Source: Affinirhizobium lemnae (lineage in GTDB: Bacteria > Pseudomonadota > Alphaproteobacteria > Rhizobiales > Rhizobiaceae). From it: a stretch of 64,000 nucleotides of DNA. Each line of letters begins with the position of its first letter. The first letter of the stretch is position 1. The translations under genes and the position numbers were made by a program. The stretch lies in NCBI RefSeq assembly GCF_022968395.1, contig NZ_JALJQZ010000004.1:115909-179908 (forward strand). The letters are read 5' to 3'. A model generated the notes under the pieces. It ran no database searches. It had not been told where the DNA came from and worked only from the letters and a program-made list of their open reading frames with translations. Positions 16,753 to 27,025 of the stretch are shown here, one piece after another.

Positions 16753-17688
16753 TTACTGCAGGGGGCTCAATGCGACCTGCTGCCAGGTTCGTTCGAGATC
16801 GTTTTCGCGAAAATGCCGGACCAACGCATCAATGAAGAGCCGTGTGCGGGCCGGAAGATGAGTTCGCGAAGGAAAGACGATGTTCATAGTCAGGCCCGGC
16901 AGTGCCCAGTCGGTCAGGACCGGTACGAGCCGTCCGGCGACAATGTCCTCATGGACTACGTAGGCGGGCTGGACCAGCAGCCCCATGCCGGAAAGTGCCG
17001 CTTGGCGCAGTAGCTGCCCGTCATTGCATGCCAATTCTGCCGAAACGTGAACCCTTCGCTCTTCGCTTCCACACGTAAAGCTTAGTTGATCCCAGTTGTC
17101 CGAGAGGGTGTAGAGAAGAAGCGCATGGTGTTCCAGATCTTCAGGTATCTTGGGAACCCCATTTCGTGCAAGGTACTCCTTGGTTGCTACCATGAGACGA
17201 GGCATCTCAGCCAGTTTCCTCATCGTCACACTGCTGTCGACCTCCGCCCGCCGCGTACGGATCGCGAGATCAAGTCCGTTCTCAATGATATCGCAATAGC
17301 GGTTTGAGACTTGTAGATCGACACGCACCTGTGGGTGGCGTGCTTTGAACGTGGTAATCACAGGCATCAAATGCAGCAATCCAAAAGAGAGCGATGCGCC
17401 GATCCGCAACACGCCAGTCGGTTCGGCCGAAACCCAGCTGACGGTTTCTTCAGCCTCTTGCAGCGCGGCAAGGATATCGCGCGCGCTGCGCGCAAAACGC
17501 TTCCCCTCCAACGTCAGTGATAGAGCCCGTGTGGTACGTTGAACCAGCCGTACACCAAGGCGAGTTTCCAGATTGGTGAGATGCCGACTGACGCCAGAAA
17601 CCGACAGGCCCATCTCTTGTGCTGCGCGCGTCAGATTTGCTTCGTCAGCAATGCGTGTGAAGACCTCAAGTTCGACGAAACGATCCAT
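16753..17688 (-). CDS. LysR-family regulator, candidate controller of the hydroxyquinol genes
   Basis: The 311-residue LysR protein has an N-terminal winged HTH at 1-60 (NLTRAAQEMGLSVSGVSRHLTNLETRLGV) and an effector-binding domain (PTGVLRIGASLSFGLLHLMP). The last is the CrgA/AaeR-like subgroup pattern. Its own promoter carries the operator-like motif at 17722-17742, 34-54 bases before the start, and the same motif sits at both divergent promoters at 2.3-2.7 kb. Autoregulation and control of the amidase/hydroxylase and SnoaL units is therefore inferred. The VOC gene follows on the same strand. Confidence 0.9.
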   Translation of the reverse strand: MDRFVELEVFTRIADEANLTRAAQEMGLSVSGVSRHLTNLETRLGVRLVQRTTRALSLTLEGKRFARSARDILAALQEAEETVSWVSAEPTGVLRIGASLSFGLLHLMPVITTFKARHPQVRVDLQVSNRYCDIIENGLDLAIRTRRAEVDSSVTMRKLAEMPRLMVATKEYLARNGVPKIPEDLEHHALLLYTLSDNWDQLSFTCGSEERRVHVSAELACNDGQLLRQAALSGMGLLVQPAYVVHEDIVAGRLVPVLTDWALPGLTMNIVFPSRTHLPARTRLFIDALVRHFRENDLERTWQQVALSPLQ

Positions 17689-17721
17689 CTCTCACCTAGT
17701 CTGTAACGTTTCCCCTCTAAT

Positions 17722-17742
17722 AACGGTAATATTCACCTAAAT
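17722..17742 (-). promoter_or_regulatory. Operator-like motif, copy 3, upstream of lysR
   Basis: Read on the minus strand the site begins ATTTAGGTGAATATTACCG, differing from the copies at 2349 and 2667 at two positions each. It is 34-54 bases from the LysR start, a normal position for autoregulation. Confidence 0.65.
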
Positions 17743-17764
17743 TGGCGAACTTTCAAGTGATGTT

Positions 17765-17798
17765 GGAGCGTAATCCGACCGGAGTGAAACGACGACCG
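17765..17798 (+). repeat. 34-bp repeat, copy 1
   Basis: It contains AATCCGACCGGAGTGAAACG and matches 29 of 34 bases at 40464-40497. Both copies are intergenic. It is probably part of a small dispersed element. Confidence 0.5.
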
Positions 17799-17885
17799 CA
17801 AAGATTATGCTGTGCATATTCCCTGGTTTCTCGGCCTGATCTCGTCACAAGCCACGTGAGATCGACCTGACCATCGCTAGGACAG

Positions 17886-17922
17886 AAAAGCACCGGGAAA
17901 CAGCGAACCTGTTACCCGGTGC
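17886..17922 (-). terminator. Intrinsic terminator of the chemoreceptor gene
   Basis: On the minus strand arms GCACCGGG and CCCGGTGC enclose a further 5-bp stem (AACAG/CTGTT) with one A-A mismatch and a 5-base loop, followed by TTTT. It begins 14 bases past the stop. Confidence 0.88.
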
Positions 17923-17936
17923 GCAAGAGCCCTGCC

Positions 17937-19880
17937 TTAGAACTCTTCCCAGCTTTCTCCAGCTGAACGACCTTGTCCTACGGCCCTCAATCGAGGTGCG
18001 GGCGCTGTGACACGATGATCAGGTCTGGCGGTAGATGCTTTCGGATTTCGTGCTGCAAGCACAACGTCATCTTCTTTGTGTTTGTGCCGACTTGTCGCCA
18101 GCGAGAATTGAGCGATCAATCCACGAAGCTTGGCGACTTCATCCATGAGAGCATTGGATGCCGCGCTCGACTCCTCGACCATTGCCGCATTTTGCTGCGT
18201 GGTTTGATCCATCGAGCTAACGGCCTGATTAACTTCACTCAGTCCCGTGAACTGCTCTTTGGCCGAAAGAGCAATGACGTCCATGTGCGCGTTCATTTCA
18301 ACAATCAGAGATCCGATAGTCCTCAAGGTTTCGCCCGTTTTACGGACAAGATCCACGCCACTTGAGACTTCGCCCGTCGAGTTCTGAATGAGCGCCTTGA
18401 TTTCTTTCGCTGCGGTCGCCGATCTTTGCGCAAGCTCACGCACTTCCTGTGCAACCACTGCGAAGCCCTTGCCTGCTTCACCGGCGCGAGCGGCTTCGAC
18501 ACCAGCGTTCAGTGCGAGCAGGTTTGTTTGAAATGCGATCTCATCGATCACGCCAATAATGTTGGAAATTTGCTGCGATGAACCTTCAATTCGTTTCATG
18601 GCCTCTTCAGCTAGGGCAACCACCTCGGATGACTCGTTTGCAGAAAGCTTTGCCTGGCTTGCGACCTGTCGCGCATCTTGCGTGCGTTGTGTGGAGTTCT
18701 TGACATTTGAAGTGATTTCCTCAACCGCCGCCGCCGTTTCCTCCAAGGAGGCCGCCTGCTGCTCGGTACGCTTGGAAAGCTGGTTTGCACCAACAGCAAT
18801 TTCGTTGGATCCGGTATCGATCAAAGCGATACTCTGACTGACAGCCGAAAGGGTATCATTAAGTTGCTTCACAGACTGGTTGAAATCGAGTCGCAAAGGC
18901 TCAAATTCGGGCGAGAATTTTTCTTCGAGTTGGAAGCTGAGATCGCCGTTGGCAAGAAGCTTAAGCCCACGTGCCAGGCCGCCGGTCGCGACACGAAGCC
19001 TCTCATCAGCCTGAGCTTCCGCAAGCGCTTGAGCTGCCTGGCGCTCGGCATCTGTTCGCTGCCGCATCTCTTCTGCCTCTTTCTGCAGCTGAGCGTTTGC
19101 TACCGTTGCATCTCGAAAGGTTTCGAGTGCAGCGTACATCATTCCAATCTCGTCTCGCTGGTTGGCGAGAGTAAAACTGACGTTCGTATCTCCTTGAGAA
19201 AGGCGTACTGTTGCGTCGGTCAAGTCCTTTATTGGCTTTATCACGCTCCGCCAGAGTACAAAGGCCGTCAGTAGCAGCACTCCCAATATGCTAAATTCAA
19301 TCAGGTCGGAAATCCAACGTTGTTTCACTTTCGTTTCCGCAAGCCTGTCCTTCGCTTCCTGGGTAAAGTGCTTTGCATTGGTGATTGAAGCGTCGATGGC
19401 CTTTTTAGCCGCCGTGCTTATCGGCACCGTTGACTGCGCACGGAAGGCATCCAGTTGCTTGAGATTCGTGAAATTGTTGTCTCGTACGTAATTCGCGACC
19501 ACTGTGGACGCTTTCGCGTATTCCTTGAGAGACGTTTGTATATCCTTCAGGACGTCTGGCTTCATTGCGATCCGGATGGACTCGTCCAGACCTCTTTGCC
19601 CAGCTTCAGAAACGGGCGCAATTTGGGAAAGAGCCTTGTCAAGTTCATCTGGCGTATCCGCGAGGCTGATATCGCGCAGATAGATTTGTAACTGAAGCAA
19701 AGTCTTCTCAGCTTGAGCGATCCCGTCGAAAATGATCTGCTCTCGTTGAACGACGCCCTCGGCATCAGTGATGGCCGCTTGCGCCAGATAATCATTCACA
19801 ATGAGTCCGGCGATCATGGAGATTGCCAGACCAGACGCTATGTAGATCTTTTTTGACACCGAAATAGTTGGGAAAACCAT
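17937..19880 (-). CDS. Methyl-accepting chemotaxis protein with C-terminal CheR/CheB tether
   Basis: The protein has 647 residues from [17 protein letters not shown]; the frame is open 11 codons further. TM1 (about 12-30) and TM2 (about 193-214) flank a periplasmic helical sensor. A HAMP-like region leads to a methyl-accepting domain whose hairpin tip reads [20 protein letters not shown], with [19 protein letters not shown]. The protein ends SWEEF, matching the xWxxF pentapeptide that recruits CheR and CheB, so it is a high-abundance-type receptor. The ligand is unknown. It is monocistronic, with a strong terminator. An aromatic or amine attractant would suit the neighbours but is not shown. 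Confidence 0.95.
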   Translation of the reverse strand: MVFPTISVSKKIYIASGLAISMIAGLIVNDYLAQAAITDAEGVVQREQIIFDGIAQAEKTLLQLQIYLRDISLADTPDELDKALSQIAPVSEAGQRGLDESIRIAMKPDVLKDIQTSLKEYAKASTVVANYVRDNNFTNLKQLDAFRAQSTVPISTAAKKAIDASITNAKHFTQEAKDRLAETKVKQRWISDLIEFSILGVLLLTAFVLWRSVIKPIKDLTDATVRLSQGDTNVSFTLANQRDEIGMMYAALETFRDATVANAQLQKEAEEMRQRTDAERQAAQALAEAQADERLRVATGGLARGLKLLANGDLSFQLEEKFSPEFEPLRLDFNQSVKQLNDTLSAVSQSIALIDTGSNEIAVGANQLSKRTEQQAASLEETAAAVEEITSNVKNSTQRTQDARQVASQAKLSANESSEVVALAEEAMKRIEGSSQQISNIIGVIDEIAFQTNLLALNAGVEAARAGEAGKGFAVVAQEVRELAQRSATAAKEIKALIQNSTGEVSSGVDLVRKTGETLRTIGSLIVEMNAHMDVIALSAKEQFTGLSEVNQAVSSMDQTTQQNAAMVEESSAASNALMDEVAKLRGLIAQFSLATSRHKHKEDDVVLAARNPKASTARPDHRVTAPAPRLRAVGQGRSAGESWEEF

Positions 19881-20560
19881 CGTATTGCCCCCGGCGGTTA
19901 CGTTCACAAGCACTGATATAGTTTTCTAATAATTAATGAATTTAAAGGATCTGATTACAACATTTAATCTAGTAAATAATGTGGGTAAAAATCCAAATTA
20001 GCTCTCATGTTTTTTATATTTGGTATCGGTTATCAGATTTATATTATGCTGTCCTTCAGTATTAAACTAAAATAATACAACATATAATATCTAATAATAC
20101 TTGAATATTAAAGTATTATGGAAGAAATATAAATAATATAATGAAAATATAAATTCCACTCTATAATGGCGGCTGTACCCCTTGATAGCACTGAAAAAAT
20201 GGGGGTAAGGTCGCTAAAATAGGTGCCGTTCTATCATCCACGACGGAAAGTAGGCCACCCTGTGACGCCCGCCGCCCCGAACGGACGCGAGACTGTCAAA
20301 ACCGGCAGTTCCAAAATCGCCATAAAACATAGCGGTAACCCCAGAAATCAGCGTCAGATGCGATTTCAAACTTCGCCGGGGCGACATGCGATAAGGTTCT
20401 CGCGGAATACACCGGCTTGGTCTCACGGGATGATACAATCAGGCCGACCTCTAGAGTATCCGTTACCCTTTCAGAATGATATGCTGGAAACTTGTGCAGC
20501 ACAGCTGCATCTTTTGTCCGCAATCGATAGGATCATCGTCTAAAATGACAGGATTCAAAC
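19881..20560. other. Gene-free, partly very AT-rich intergenic region
   Basis: No ORF here looks coding. Bases 19930-20165 are strikingly AT-rich, with runs such as AATAATACAACATATAATAT. The rest has normal composition. Promoters for the leftward chemoreceptor and rightward GNAT gene must lie here, but no specific operator was recognised. The AT-rich tract could be bent DNA or a nucleoid-protein target. Confidence 0.5.
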
Positions 20561-21424
20561 GTGCGCGCTAATCTCACCAAGGTGCTTGATAGTTACGAAT
20601 TGACTCTTACCGACATGTTGCCGGAAGATGTTCCGCGTCTTTACGAACTATCAATTGCAGTTAACTGGCCCCATCGCCCGAAAGACTGGGAAATGGCGAT
20701 AAATCTTGGCCGCGGCTATGTAGCGCGGGACGAAATTGGTCGTGTGCTCGGTTCGGCGATGTGGTTTCCTATGGGCGAGACACTTGCCTCGATCGGTATG
20801 GTCATCACATCACCTCGACTGCAGGATCACGGTGCGGGGCGCTGGCTCATGCAGCATGTGTTGGCCGACACGAGGGCGCGCAGCAAGGTGCTGAACGCTA
20901 CCAAGGCTGCATACCGTTTGTATCTTTCGCTCGGATTTTCATCACGAACCAGCGTTTTCCAGCATAACGGGATTGCTTCCAAGGTTCCGGACGGACCGGA
21001 CCATGCGCGGCCAATGCTCGCGGATCATGCGCAGGCGATCGTCGCTTTGGATGCGCTGGCTTATGGCGCTGACCGTCGGGCACTATTCGAGCGGCTTTTT
21101 CCGGTGTCGGAAGGAACCGTGATACTGCAGGATGGCATAGTGTGCGGTTTTGCGTTGTGTCGCGAATTCGGCCGTGGAAGGGTCATCGGTCCTGTGGTTG
21201 CCAAAACTGAACAGGATGCGATAGCACTTATCCGTCCACATGTGATTGCCCACAAGGATCAGTTCCTGCGCATGGACACGCGCGCCGAGGGCGGGCTGTT
21301 GCGTCGCTTTCTCGACGAGGCGGGCATTGCCTTTTACGATACCGTCACGACAATGACACTTGGGGAGGTTCCTCACGGCGGTTCCGTCACAACTTACGGT
21401 CTGGCCAATCAAGCCTTTGGCTGA
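20561..21424 (+). CDS. Double-GNAT N-acetyltransferase-like protein (paralogue of 31284-32138)
   Basis: The 287-residue protein starts at GTG 20561, with AGGA seven bases upstream; ATG 20545 is out of frame and stops at once. The N-terminal GNAT domain (about 15-130) has DVPRLYELSIAVNWPHRPKDW and an acetyl-CoA loop LQDHGAGRWLMQHVL. A second, more divergent GNAT-like half follows, ending TTYGLANQAFG. The gene at 31284-32138 shares the WPHR.(E/K)DW motif, layout and ending. Acetyl acceptor unknown; amine or amino-acid acetylation fits the neighbourhood of oxidases and an ArgE-like deacetylase. Confidence 0.82.
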   Translation: MRANLTKVLDSYELTLTDMLPEDVPRLYELSIAVNWPHRPKDWEMAINLGRGYVARDEIGRVLGSAMWFPMGETLASIGMVITSPRLQDHGAGRWLMQHVLADTRARSKVLNATKAAYRLYLSLGFSSRTSVFQHNGIASKVPDGPDHARPMLADHAQAIVALDALAYGADRRALFERLFPVSEGTVILQDGIVCGFALCREFGRGRVIGPVVAKTEQDAIALIRPHVIAHKDQFLRMDTRAEGGLLRRFLDEAGIAFYDTVTTMTLGEVPHGGSVTTYGLANQAFG

Positions 21425-21476
21425 TCAATTATACTAATATCAATTCTCGTCGGATGCGACTGATTGCTCTTCGGCG

Positions 21477-22793
21477 TTAAAATTCCGCCACCTTGCCCCA
21501 AGAATTTTCACGGAATCGAGAAGGATGGTAGGGTCTTGGATCGAGCGCGGGCTCCTTACCCATTACGATGTCGGCGATCATATCGCCGGCCCCGGTTCCA
21601 ATACCGAAGCCGTGACCGCTGAAACCGGCAGCGAGCACAAAGCCTGGAATTTCTGTCTCCCCAATGGCCGGTACGCCGTCAGGTGTGCTGTCGATATAGC
21701 CCGCCCAGGCGGCGGTGACCTGGCTTGCCATGAGTGCCGGGATCAGGTTTCGTGCCCGCTTCAGCGTTTCGTCGATCTGCTTCTGGTCAGGCTTCGGGTC
21801 CAGGATTCGTACTCGTTCCATGGGTGTTTCCCGGTCGAGAACCCAGCGGCTGAGCGTTTCGTGTCCCGAGTACAATCCCTCAAGGCCACCAATGGCCAGC
21901 GATTTGTGACGCTTCAGGAACATTGGAATGAAAGTGCTACCGAAGCGTAGCATCTGACCTGTCGGATCGACGCGGGCCTTGCCGGATATGGCCAGCGTAT
22001 GACCGCCGTGGCGGGCAGTGAGCGAAACTTGTGCAGTATGCAGCGCATCCGGCATACCGTCGGCCTTGCTCACAGACAGGATCGAGGCGCGGACAGAGGC
22101 CTGCGGAAACCGGATCCCCAACTGTCGGCAAAAGCTTGAGGCCCAAGCGCCGCCTGCCATAATGGCGGTGGGTGTCCGTATGGTGCCACGCTCGGTCACC
22201 ACGCCGCAAACTTTACCCGAAGCCAGTTCCAGCCCACGCACGGCGCAGTTCTGCAGTACCCGTCCGCCATGGGTTTCCACGGCCCTGGCAATCAAAGGCA
22301 CGGCCCGCGATGTATCGGCAATCCCATCCGTCGGTGAGAAGACACCGCCTTTCCAGCGCTTGCTCGTTACCTTTCCTCGTTCGGCCGCCTGCGCAGCCGT
22401 CAGCATGTGAGTTTCGATGTTCTGTCTGCGTGCAAAATCGCCCCAGCGTGCCCAGCTCTCCAGCTCGGCCTCATCGTTCGACAGATATAGGAGTCCACAA
22501 CGACGGAACCCGAGATCGGGACCAATTTCCTTGGCCATTTCATCCCATAACGCCAGACTACGAGTCGCCATAGGCAATTCACGGGCGTCCCGATTTTGCT
22601 GGCGACACCACCCCCAGTTTCGGCTCGACTGTTCGGCGCCCGGCCGTCCCTTTTCGACAAGGACAACCTTCATGCCTTGTCGGGCGAGATAGTAAGCCGT
22701 GCATGTTCCGACAATGCCGGCGCCGATAACGACCACATCGGCCTCTCGGGGCATGGTGCTGGCGGTCTCTATGGTGAGGAGGGGTGCGGGCAT
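21477..22793 (-). CDS. FAD-binding oxidoreductase, DadA-like (DAO family)
   Basis: The 438-residue protein has the FAD-binding motif VVVIGAGIVGTCTAYYLARQG at about 20-40, EQSSRNWGWCRQQ, and the C-terminal GFVLAAGFSGHGFGIGTGAGDM. It probably oxidises a D-amino acid or secondary amine. A strong ribosome site (AGGAG) precedes ATG. It is divergent from an Lrp-type regulator across 208 bases, the classical arrangement in which the Lrp protein controls the oxidase. It is a paralogue of the oxidase at 14873. Confidence 0.9.
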   Translation of the reverse strand: MPAPLLTIETASTMPREADVVVIGAGIVGTCTAYYLARQGMKVVLVEKGRPGAEQSSRNWGWCRQQNRDARELPMATRSLALWDEMAKEIGPDLGFRRCGLLYLSNDEAELESWARWGDFARRQNIETHMLTAAQAAERGKVTSKRWKGGVFSPTDGIADTSRAVPLIARAVETHGGRVLQNCAVRGLELASGKVCGVVTERGTIRTPTAIMAGGAWASSFCRQLGIRFPQASVRASILSVSKADGMPDALHTAQVSLTARHGGHTLAISGKARVDPTGQMLRFGSTFIPMFLKRHKSLAIGGLEGLYSGHETLSRWVLDRETPMERVRILDPKPDQKQIDETLKRARNLIPALMASQVTAAWAGYIDSTPDGVPAIGETEIPGFVLAAGFSGHGFGIGTGAGDMIADIVMGKEPALDPRPYHPSRFRENSWGKVAEF

Positions 22794-23001
22794 GGATAAG
22801 CTCCTTTATTGGCACCTTATCGTCGCTTTGTCGTTTTGGGCTGCCGCATTGAGCTTGAGTTGCAAAATATTATGCTGATTCAAGCGCAAGAAATGCATTT
22901 AATTTACAAGCGTTATGGGAGGATATTCGCCTGTGAAGGCCGGTTACAGGTTGCAAAATCGGCATTTCATGCTTAGCCTGCATTCCAGCACGAGGATTAT
23001 C

Positions 23002-23478
23002 ATGAAGCTGGACCGCATCGACATCCGCATCCTGCACGAGTTGCAGAAAAATGGTCGCATCACGAATGTTGAGCTTGCCGAACTCGTGCATCTCTCGCCA
23101 AGCCCATGCCTCATGCGGGTTAAGAAGCTGCAGCAGGCTGGCTACATTATCGGCTATGCCGCGCAGATAGATCTTGCCAAACTTGGCCCAACCCTCACGG
23201 TCTTCACGGAAATCACTCTCAAAAACCACCGCAAGATGGACTTCGACCGCTTCCAGCAGGCCGCCGAGAAGGTCGAGGAGATCATCGAATGCCACCTGAT
23301 TTCGGGCGGCTACGATTATCTACTCAAATTTGTCACCGGCAGTATTGGTGACTACCAGGCGATCATGGAGCGGATGATCGACATGGACATGGGCATCGAC
23401 AAGTACTTCAGTTTTGTGGTGATGAAGTCGCCCTTCGTAAAATCGCATCTGCCCCTCAAGACGATCTTCCCCATGTAG
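23002..23478 (+). CDS. Lrp/AsnC-family transcriptional regulator
   Basis: The protein has 158 residues from MKLDRIDIRILHELQKNGR; the open frame begins 29 codons earlier but the ribosome site CGAGGA and family length favour ATG 23002. The N-terminal HTH (NVELAELVHLSPSPCLMRVKKLQQ) is followed by the RAM effector domain with EIIECHLISGGYDYLLKF. It likely senses an amino acid and regulates the divergent DadA-like gene. A palindrome AAATGCATTT at 22891-22900 is a possible half of its site. It converges with the ABC importer operon. Confidence 0.93.
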   Translation: MKLDRIDIRILHELQKNGRITNVELAELVHLSPSPCLMRVKKLQQAGYIIGYAAQIDLAKLGPTLTVFTEITLKNHRKMDFDRFQQAAEKVEEIIECHLISGGYDYLLKFVTGSIGDYQAIMERMIDMDMGIDKYFSFVVMKSPFVKSHLPLKTIFPM

Positions 23479-23549
23479 TGGCGGCACCGGCCGCCTGGAG
23501 CGACCGACAGCATCGTCTCTACGGGGTGTCACACCTTTGCCGATAGACA

Positions 23550-25205
23550 TCAGGCGTGCTCGGAAATATCGGTCGGCAGTCCGTCCAACCAGCCGGGATC
23601 GAGCTTTGGAACGGATGCGAAAAGCAGTTTCGAATAGGGGTGGCGCGCACCGGCAGGCAATTGGTCATTGGCCAGCATTTCGACCATTTCTCCATGCTGC
23701 ATCACCATAACCTGATCGCAGATCGACTGTACTGTGGAAAGATCGTGGCTGATGAAGACATAGGATAGCCCCAGTTCTCGCTGCAGGTTCTTTAGCAGGT
23801 CGATGATGGCTGCGGCAACGACTGTGTCGAGGGCCGAGGTTATCTCGTCACATAGGATGATTGCGGGCTTGGCAGCCAGTGCTCTGGCAAAGTTGACGCG
23901 CTGCTTCTGGCCACCGGACAATTCGCCCGGCATTCGATGACGTAGGGCGCGGGGTAGTTGGACCATATCGAGGAGTTCGCCAACGCGGGCTTCACGAGCT
24001 GCGCCCGTCTGGCCATGATAGAAGGTCAATGGCCTGCCGAGAATATCGGCGACGGAGCGCGACGGATTGAGCGCAGTATCTGCCAGCTGGAAGACGATCT
24101 GCATGCGGCGCAGTTGCTCCTTGCTCCGCGCGCCAGCCGTCGGATCCAGTTCCCGTCCGTCGAGTTGCACATGGCCACGTGCCGCCGGCAGCAATCCGGC
24201 AATCACCCGTGCGAGCGTGGACTTGCCCGAGCCGCTTTCGCCGATCAGGCCAAGATTGTGGCCCCGTTCGAGCTTGCAGCTGACATTCCGAAGTACTGTC
24301 TTGTACGGTAGTCCGTTCGATTGGATTGGCCCGAAACCGGCGAAGATGTCGGTGACTTCAAGGAGGGGACGCTGGACTGAGGTTTCCGCTGCTGCCGGTG
24401 TCGGTGCAGCGAAAGGCTTGGGCTGGAAGGCGGCGAGCAGCTGGCGTGTGTAAGGATGGTTGGCAGATTCGAGGATCTGTGCGGTCGAGCCCTCTTCCTG
24501 AATTTCCCCACCTTTCAGCACGATGATACGGTCGGCAATCTGCGCGACGACTGCCAGGTCATGCGAGACATAAACCCCCGCCATGCCCCCTTTGCGCATG
24601 ACGGATTTGAAGGCACGCAGCACTTCGATCTGGGTGGTCACGTCCAGCGCCGTGGTTGGTTCGTCGAAGATGACCAGCCTCGGGCCGCCAATCAAAGCCA
24701 TGGCAGCAGCCAGACGTTGCAGCTGGCCACCGGAGACCTGATGCGGGTAGCGGTCTCCTATGGTCTCGGGATCCGGAAGTGCGAGTGCGTGAAAAAGCTC
24801 TATCGCCTTGATCTTTGCCTCGGTGCGGGACATCAACCGGTGAATACCAGCGACTTCGATGACCTGATCGATCAGGCGATGCGACGGATTGAAGGCAGCC
24901 GCAGCACTCTGCGGGACATAGGCCACATCCGTACCGCGCAGCTTCTGCCGGTCGCGTTCCGACATGGTGACGAGATCCCTCCCGCCGAGAAGCGTCTTGC
25001 CGCCGCTGATTCTGCAGCCGGTGCGCGTGTAGCCCATCAGAGTCAGGGCAATGGTGGTCTTGCCGGATCCGCTTTCGCCGATCAAGGCTACGATCTCGCC
25101 CTCATTGATGGTGAGGCTGACCCCCTTTATGATTTCAACCCGACGCCCGGCATCGGTTTGGGCTTCGACACGGAGGTCCTGGACTTCGACGAGCGGTTTG
25201 GTCAT
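23550..25205 (-). CDS. Peptide/nickel-type ABC transporter ATP-binding protein, fused double NBD
   Basis: The protein has 551 residues from MTKPLVEVQDLRVE; the frame extends upstream inside the permease but ATG 25205 overlaps the permease stop (TGATG). It has two complete nucleotide-binding domains. The first has Walker A GESGSGKTT, signature VSGGQLQR and Walker B LVIFDEPTTALD. The second has GESGSGKST, LSGGQKQR and IILCDEITSALD. This corresponds to DppD and DppF fused. It energises import by the two permeases upstream and is the last gene of the operon. Confidence 0.95.
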   Translation of the reverse strand: MTKPLVEVQDLRVEAQTDAGRRVEIIKGVSLTINEGEIVALIGESGSGKTTIALTLMGYTRTGCRISGGKTLLGGRDLVTMSERDRQKLRGTDVAYVPQSAAAAFNPSHRLIDQVIEVAGIHRLMSRTEAKIKAIELFHALALPDPETIGDRYPHQVSGGQLQRLAAAMALIGGPRLVIFDEPTTALDVTTQIEVLRAFKSVMRKGGMAGVYVSHDLAVVAQIADRIIVLKGGEIQEEGSTAQILESANHPYTRQLLAAFQPKPFAAPTPAAAETSVQRPLLEVTDIFAGFGPIQSNGLPYKTVLRNVSCKLERGHNLGLIGESGSGKSTLARVIAGLLPAARGHVQLDGRELDPTAGARSKEQLRRMQIVFQLADTALNPSRSVADILGRPLTFYHGQTGAAREARVGELLDMVQLPRALRHRMPGELSGGQKQRVNFARALAAKPAIILCDEITSALDTVVAAAIIDLLKNLQRELGLSYVFISHDLSTVQSICDQVMVMQHGEMVEMLANDQLPAGARHPYSKLLFASVPKLDPGWLDGLPTDISEHA

Positions 25206-26044
25206 CAGCTGCGGTCCCGGATCTTGACTGGCAGATTGTCGATCAGGAGGTTGACGCTGATCGTTAGGCTGGCGATGGCGAGGCATGGGGCGATGACGGC
25301 AGGCGCTGCAAAGGCGAGGCCGCCGATGTTTTCCTTCACCAGTGACCCCCAGTCGGCGTTGGGCGGTTGTACGCCAAGACCAAGGAAAGAGAGACCGGAC
25401 AGAAGCAGCACGATGAAGACGAAGCGCAGACCGAGATCAGCAAGCACCGGACCAGTTATGTTCGGCAGGATCTCCTGGAAGATAAGATAGAGCGTCTTTT
25501 CACCGCGGGCACGGGCCACTGCCACGTAGTCCATAGTGTTGCAATTGACTGCGAGCGCCCGGGCGAAGCGGTAGGAGCCGGGCGTGTATATGACCGCCAG
25601 AAGGATTACCAGAACCGGGATCGAAGAGCCGATTGCCGCGACCATGACCAGACCAAACAACTTGGATGGGATCGAGTTGAGCGCATCCAGGACCCTGCTC
25701 AGAATGGTGTCGAAATACCCTCCGGTTACTGCAGCCGTCATGCCCAGGACCACGCCCGAAAAACAGGCGATGCAGACCGCGCCGAAGGAAATGCCAACTG
25801 TATAGCGTGTTCCGAGCAGGATCCGTGAGAAGATGTCCCGACCAAGATAGTCTGAGCCCAACCAGAGCTGTTCGGACATGGGGCCGAAGAAATCGAAGTC
25901 GACGATATCGCCTGGGGCGTGCGGGGCGAAGGTCGGGCCGATGACCGCGATGACCGCCCAACACAGGATGATCAGACCGGAGATAATGCCGGTCGCGTTC
26001 ATCCGCATGCCGAAACGAGGCGAAGAAACGGGTGTCTGGCTCAT
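25205..26044 (-). CDS. ABC transporter permease, DppC/OppC type
   Basis: The protein has 279 residues and about six membrane segments, with the N-terminal OppC-type extension around residue 20-45 (IISGLIILCWAVIAVIG) and the periplasmic HAPGDIVDFDFFGPMSEQLWLGSDYLGRD motif region of this class. The cytoplasmic EAA-like loop VAVARARGEKTLYLIFQEILPN contacts the ATPase. It overlaps both neighbours (TGATG with the ATPase, ATGA with the other permease), so the complex is translated as a unit. Confidence 0.93.
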   Translation of the reverse strand: MSQTPVSSPRFGMRMNATGIISGLIILCWAVIAVIGPTFAPHAPGDIVDFDFFGPMSEQLWLGSDYLGRDIFSRILLGTRYTVGISFGAVCIACFSGVVLGMTAAVTGGYFDTILSRVLDALNSIPSKLFGLVMVAAIGSSIPVLVILLAVIYTPGSYRFARALAVNCNTMDYVAVARARGEKTLYLIFQEILPNITGPVLADLGLRFVFIVLLLSGLSFLGLGVQPPNADWGSLVKENIGGLAFAAPAVIAPCLAIASLTISVNLLIDNLPVKIRDRS

Positions 26045-26994
26045 TTGCGCAGCCTCGGATTGGAGAGAATGGCAATGATGTCGGCGATGGTGATCAAAAG
26101 CAGGAATCCGAAGCAGAAGATCATGGCGCAGCTCTGGATCAACGGCAGGTCGCGCGTTGATACTGCGTCCACCATCAGTTTGGCTATGCCGGGATAGTTG
26201 AAGATGGTCTCGACAATAATCACGCCTCCCAAGAGATAGGAGAGGGACAGGGCAATGGCATTGGCGATCGGTCCGATGGCATTGGGCAGGGCATGGCGCA
26301 GCACCATGCGGGTGGGGGACGCGCCTTTCAGCAGTGCCATTTCAACATAGGGCATTTTCAGTGCGTCGATCACGGCAGCGCGGGTCATGCGGATCATCTG
26401 GGCCGAGATCACGAAGGTGAGAGTGATCACCGGCATGGCGAAGACCTTCAGCAGTTGCCCGAAACCCTGAACTTCATTTGCGAGCGAGAGGGCCGGCAGC
26501 CACTTGAGCCAGACGGCAAAGACGAGCACGGCGAAAGTTGCGATCAGAAACTCCGGAACTGAGATGACCGAAACGATCGCAGCCGTGACCATGCGGTCGT
26601 AGGACGAGCCACGATACATGGCGGTGGTGACACCGAGAAACAGAGCGAGCGGCACTGCGATCGCACTCGTTACAGCTGCCAGTCGCAGGGTGTTGGCGAG
26701 CCGTCCGCCGATCATGTCCGCAATCGGCATGTTGTTGGCATAGGACATGCCAAAATCGCCTTGCGCCATACCCAGCAGCCACTGGCCATAGCGGACAAGA
26801 GCTGGGGAATCGAGATGCATGGCTTCGCGCAGGCCTGCTACCGCTTCGGGTGTCGCGGCCTGACCCAGCAGTATTTCTACAACATCGCCCGGCAAAAGCA
26901 GGGTAGCGCCGAAGACGACGAAGGATACGATGAGGAGCGTGAGCAGTGTCACGCCGAGCCGGCCAAGGACCAGCAATGTCATTTGTCCCGGCAT
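26041..26994 (-). CDS. ABC transporter permease, DppB/OppB type
   Basis: The 317-residue membrane protein has about six segments. The N-terminus LGVTLLTLLIVSFVVFGATLLLPGD is the usual OppB start, and the EAA-like loop reads MALLKGASPTRMVLRHALPNAIGP. It forms the channel with the DppC-type partner, with which it overlaps by four bases. A hairpin lies in the 72-base gap that separates it from the binding protein. Confidence 0.93.
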   Translation of the reverse strand: MPGQMTLLVLGRLGVTLLTLLIVSFVVFGATLLLPGDVVEILLGQAATPEAVAGLREAMHLDSPALVRYGQWLLGMAQGDFGMSYANNMPIADMIGGRLANTLRLAAVTSAIAVPLALFLGVTTAMYRGSSYDRMVTAAIVSVISVPEFLIATFAVLVFAVWLKWLPALSLANEVQGFGQLLKVFAMPVITLTFVISAQMIRMTRAAVIDALKMPYVEMALLKGASPTRMVLRHALPNAIGPIANAIALSLSYLLGGVIIVETIFNYPGIAKLMVDAVSTRDLPLIQSCAMIFCFGFLLLITIADIIAILSNPRLRK

Positions 26995-27025
26995 TCTGGC
27001 TGTCCTCAGATGCAGTCGGAAGAGA

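Noticed and set aside
20223..20543. ORF of 106 codons upstream of the first GNAT gene
   Set aside because: Composition is not protein-like, there is no ribosome site, and it occupies the promoter region.
22890..22904. GAAATGCATTTAATT shared between the Lrp promoter (22890) and the LysR-MFS promoter (43416)
   Set aside because: The 15-base match is in AT-rich DNA and around a self-complementary core, so chance is a fair explanation; the two regulators belong to different families.
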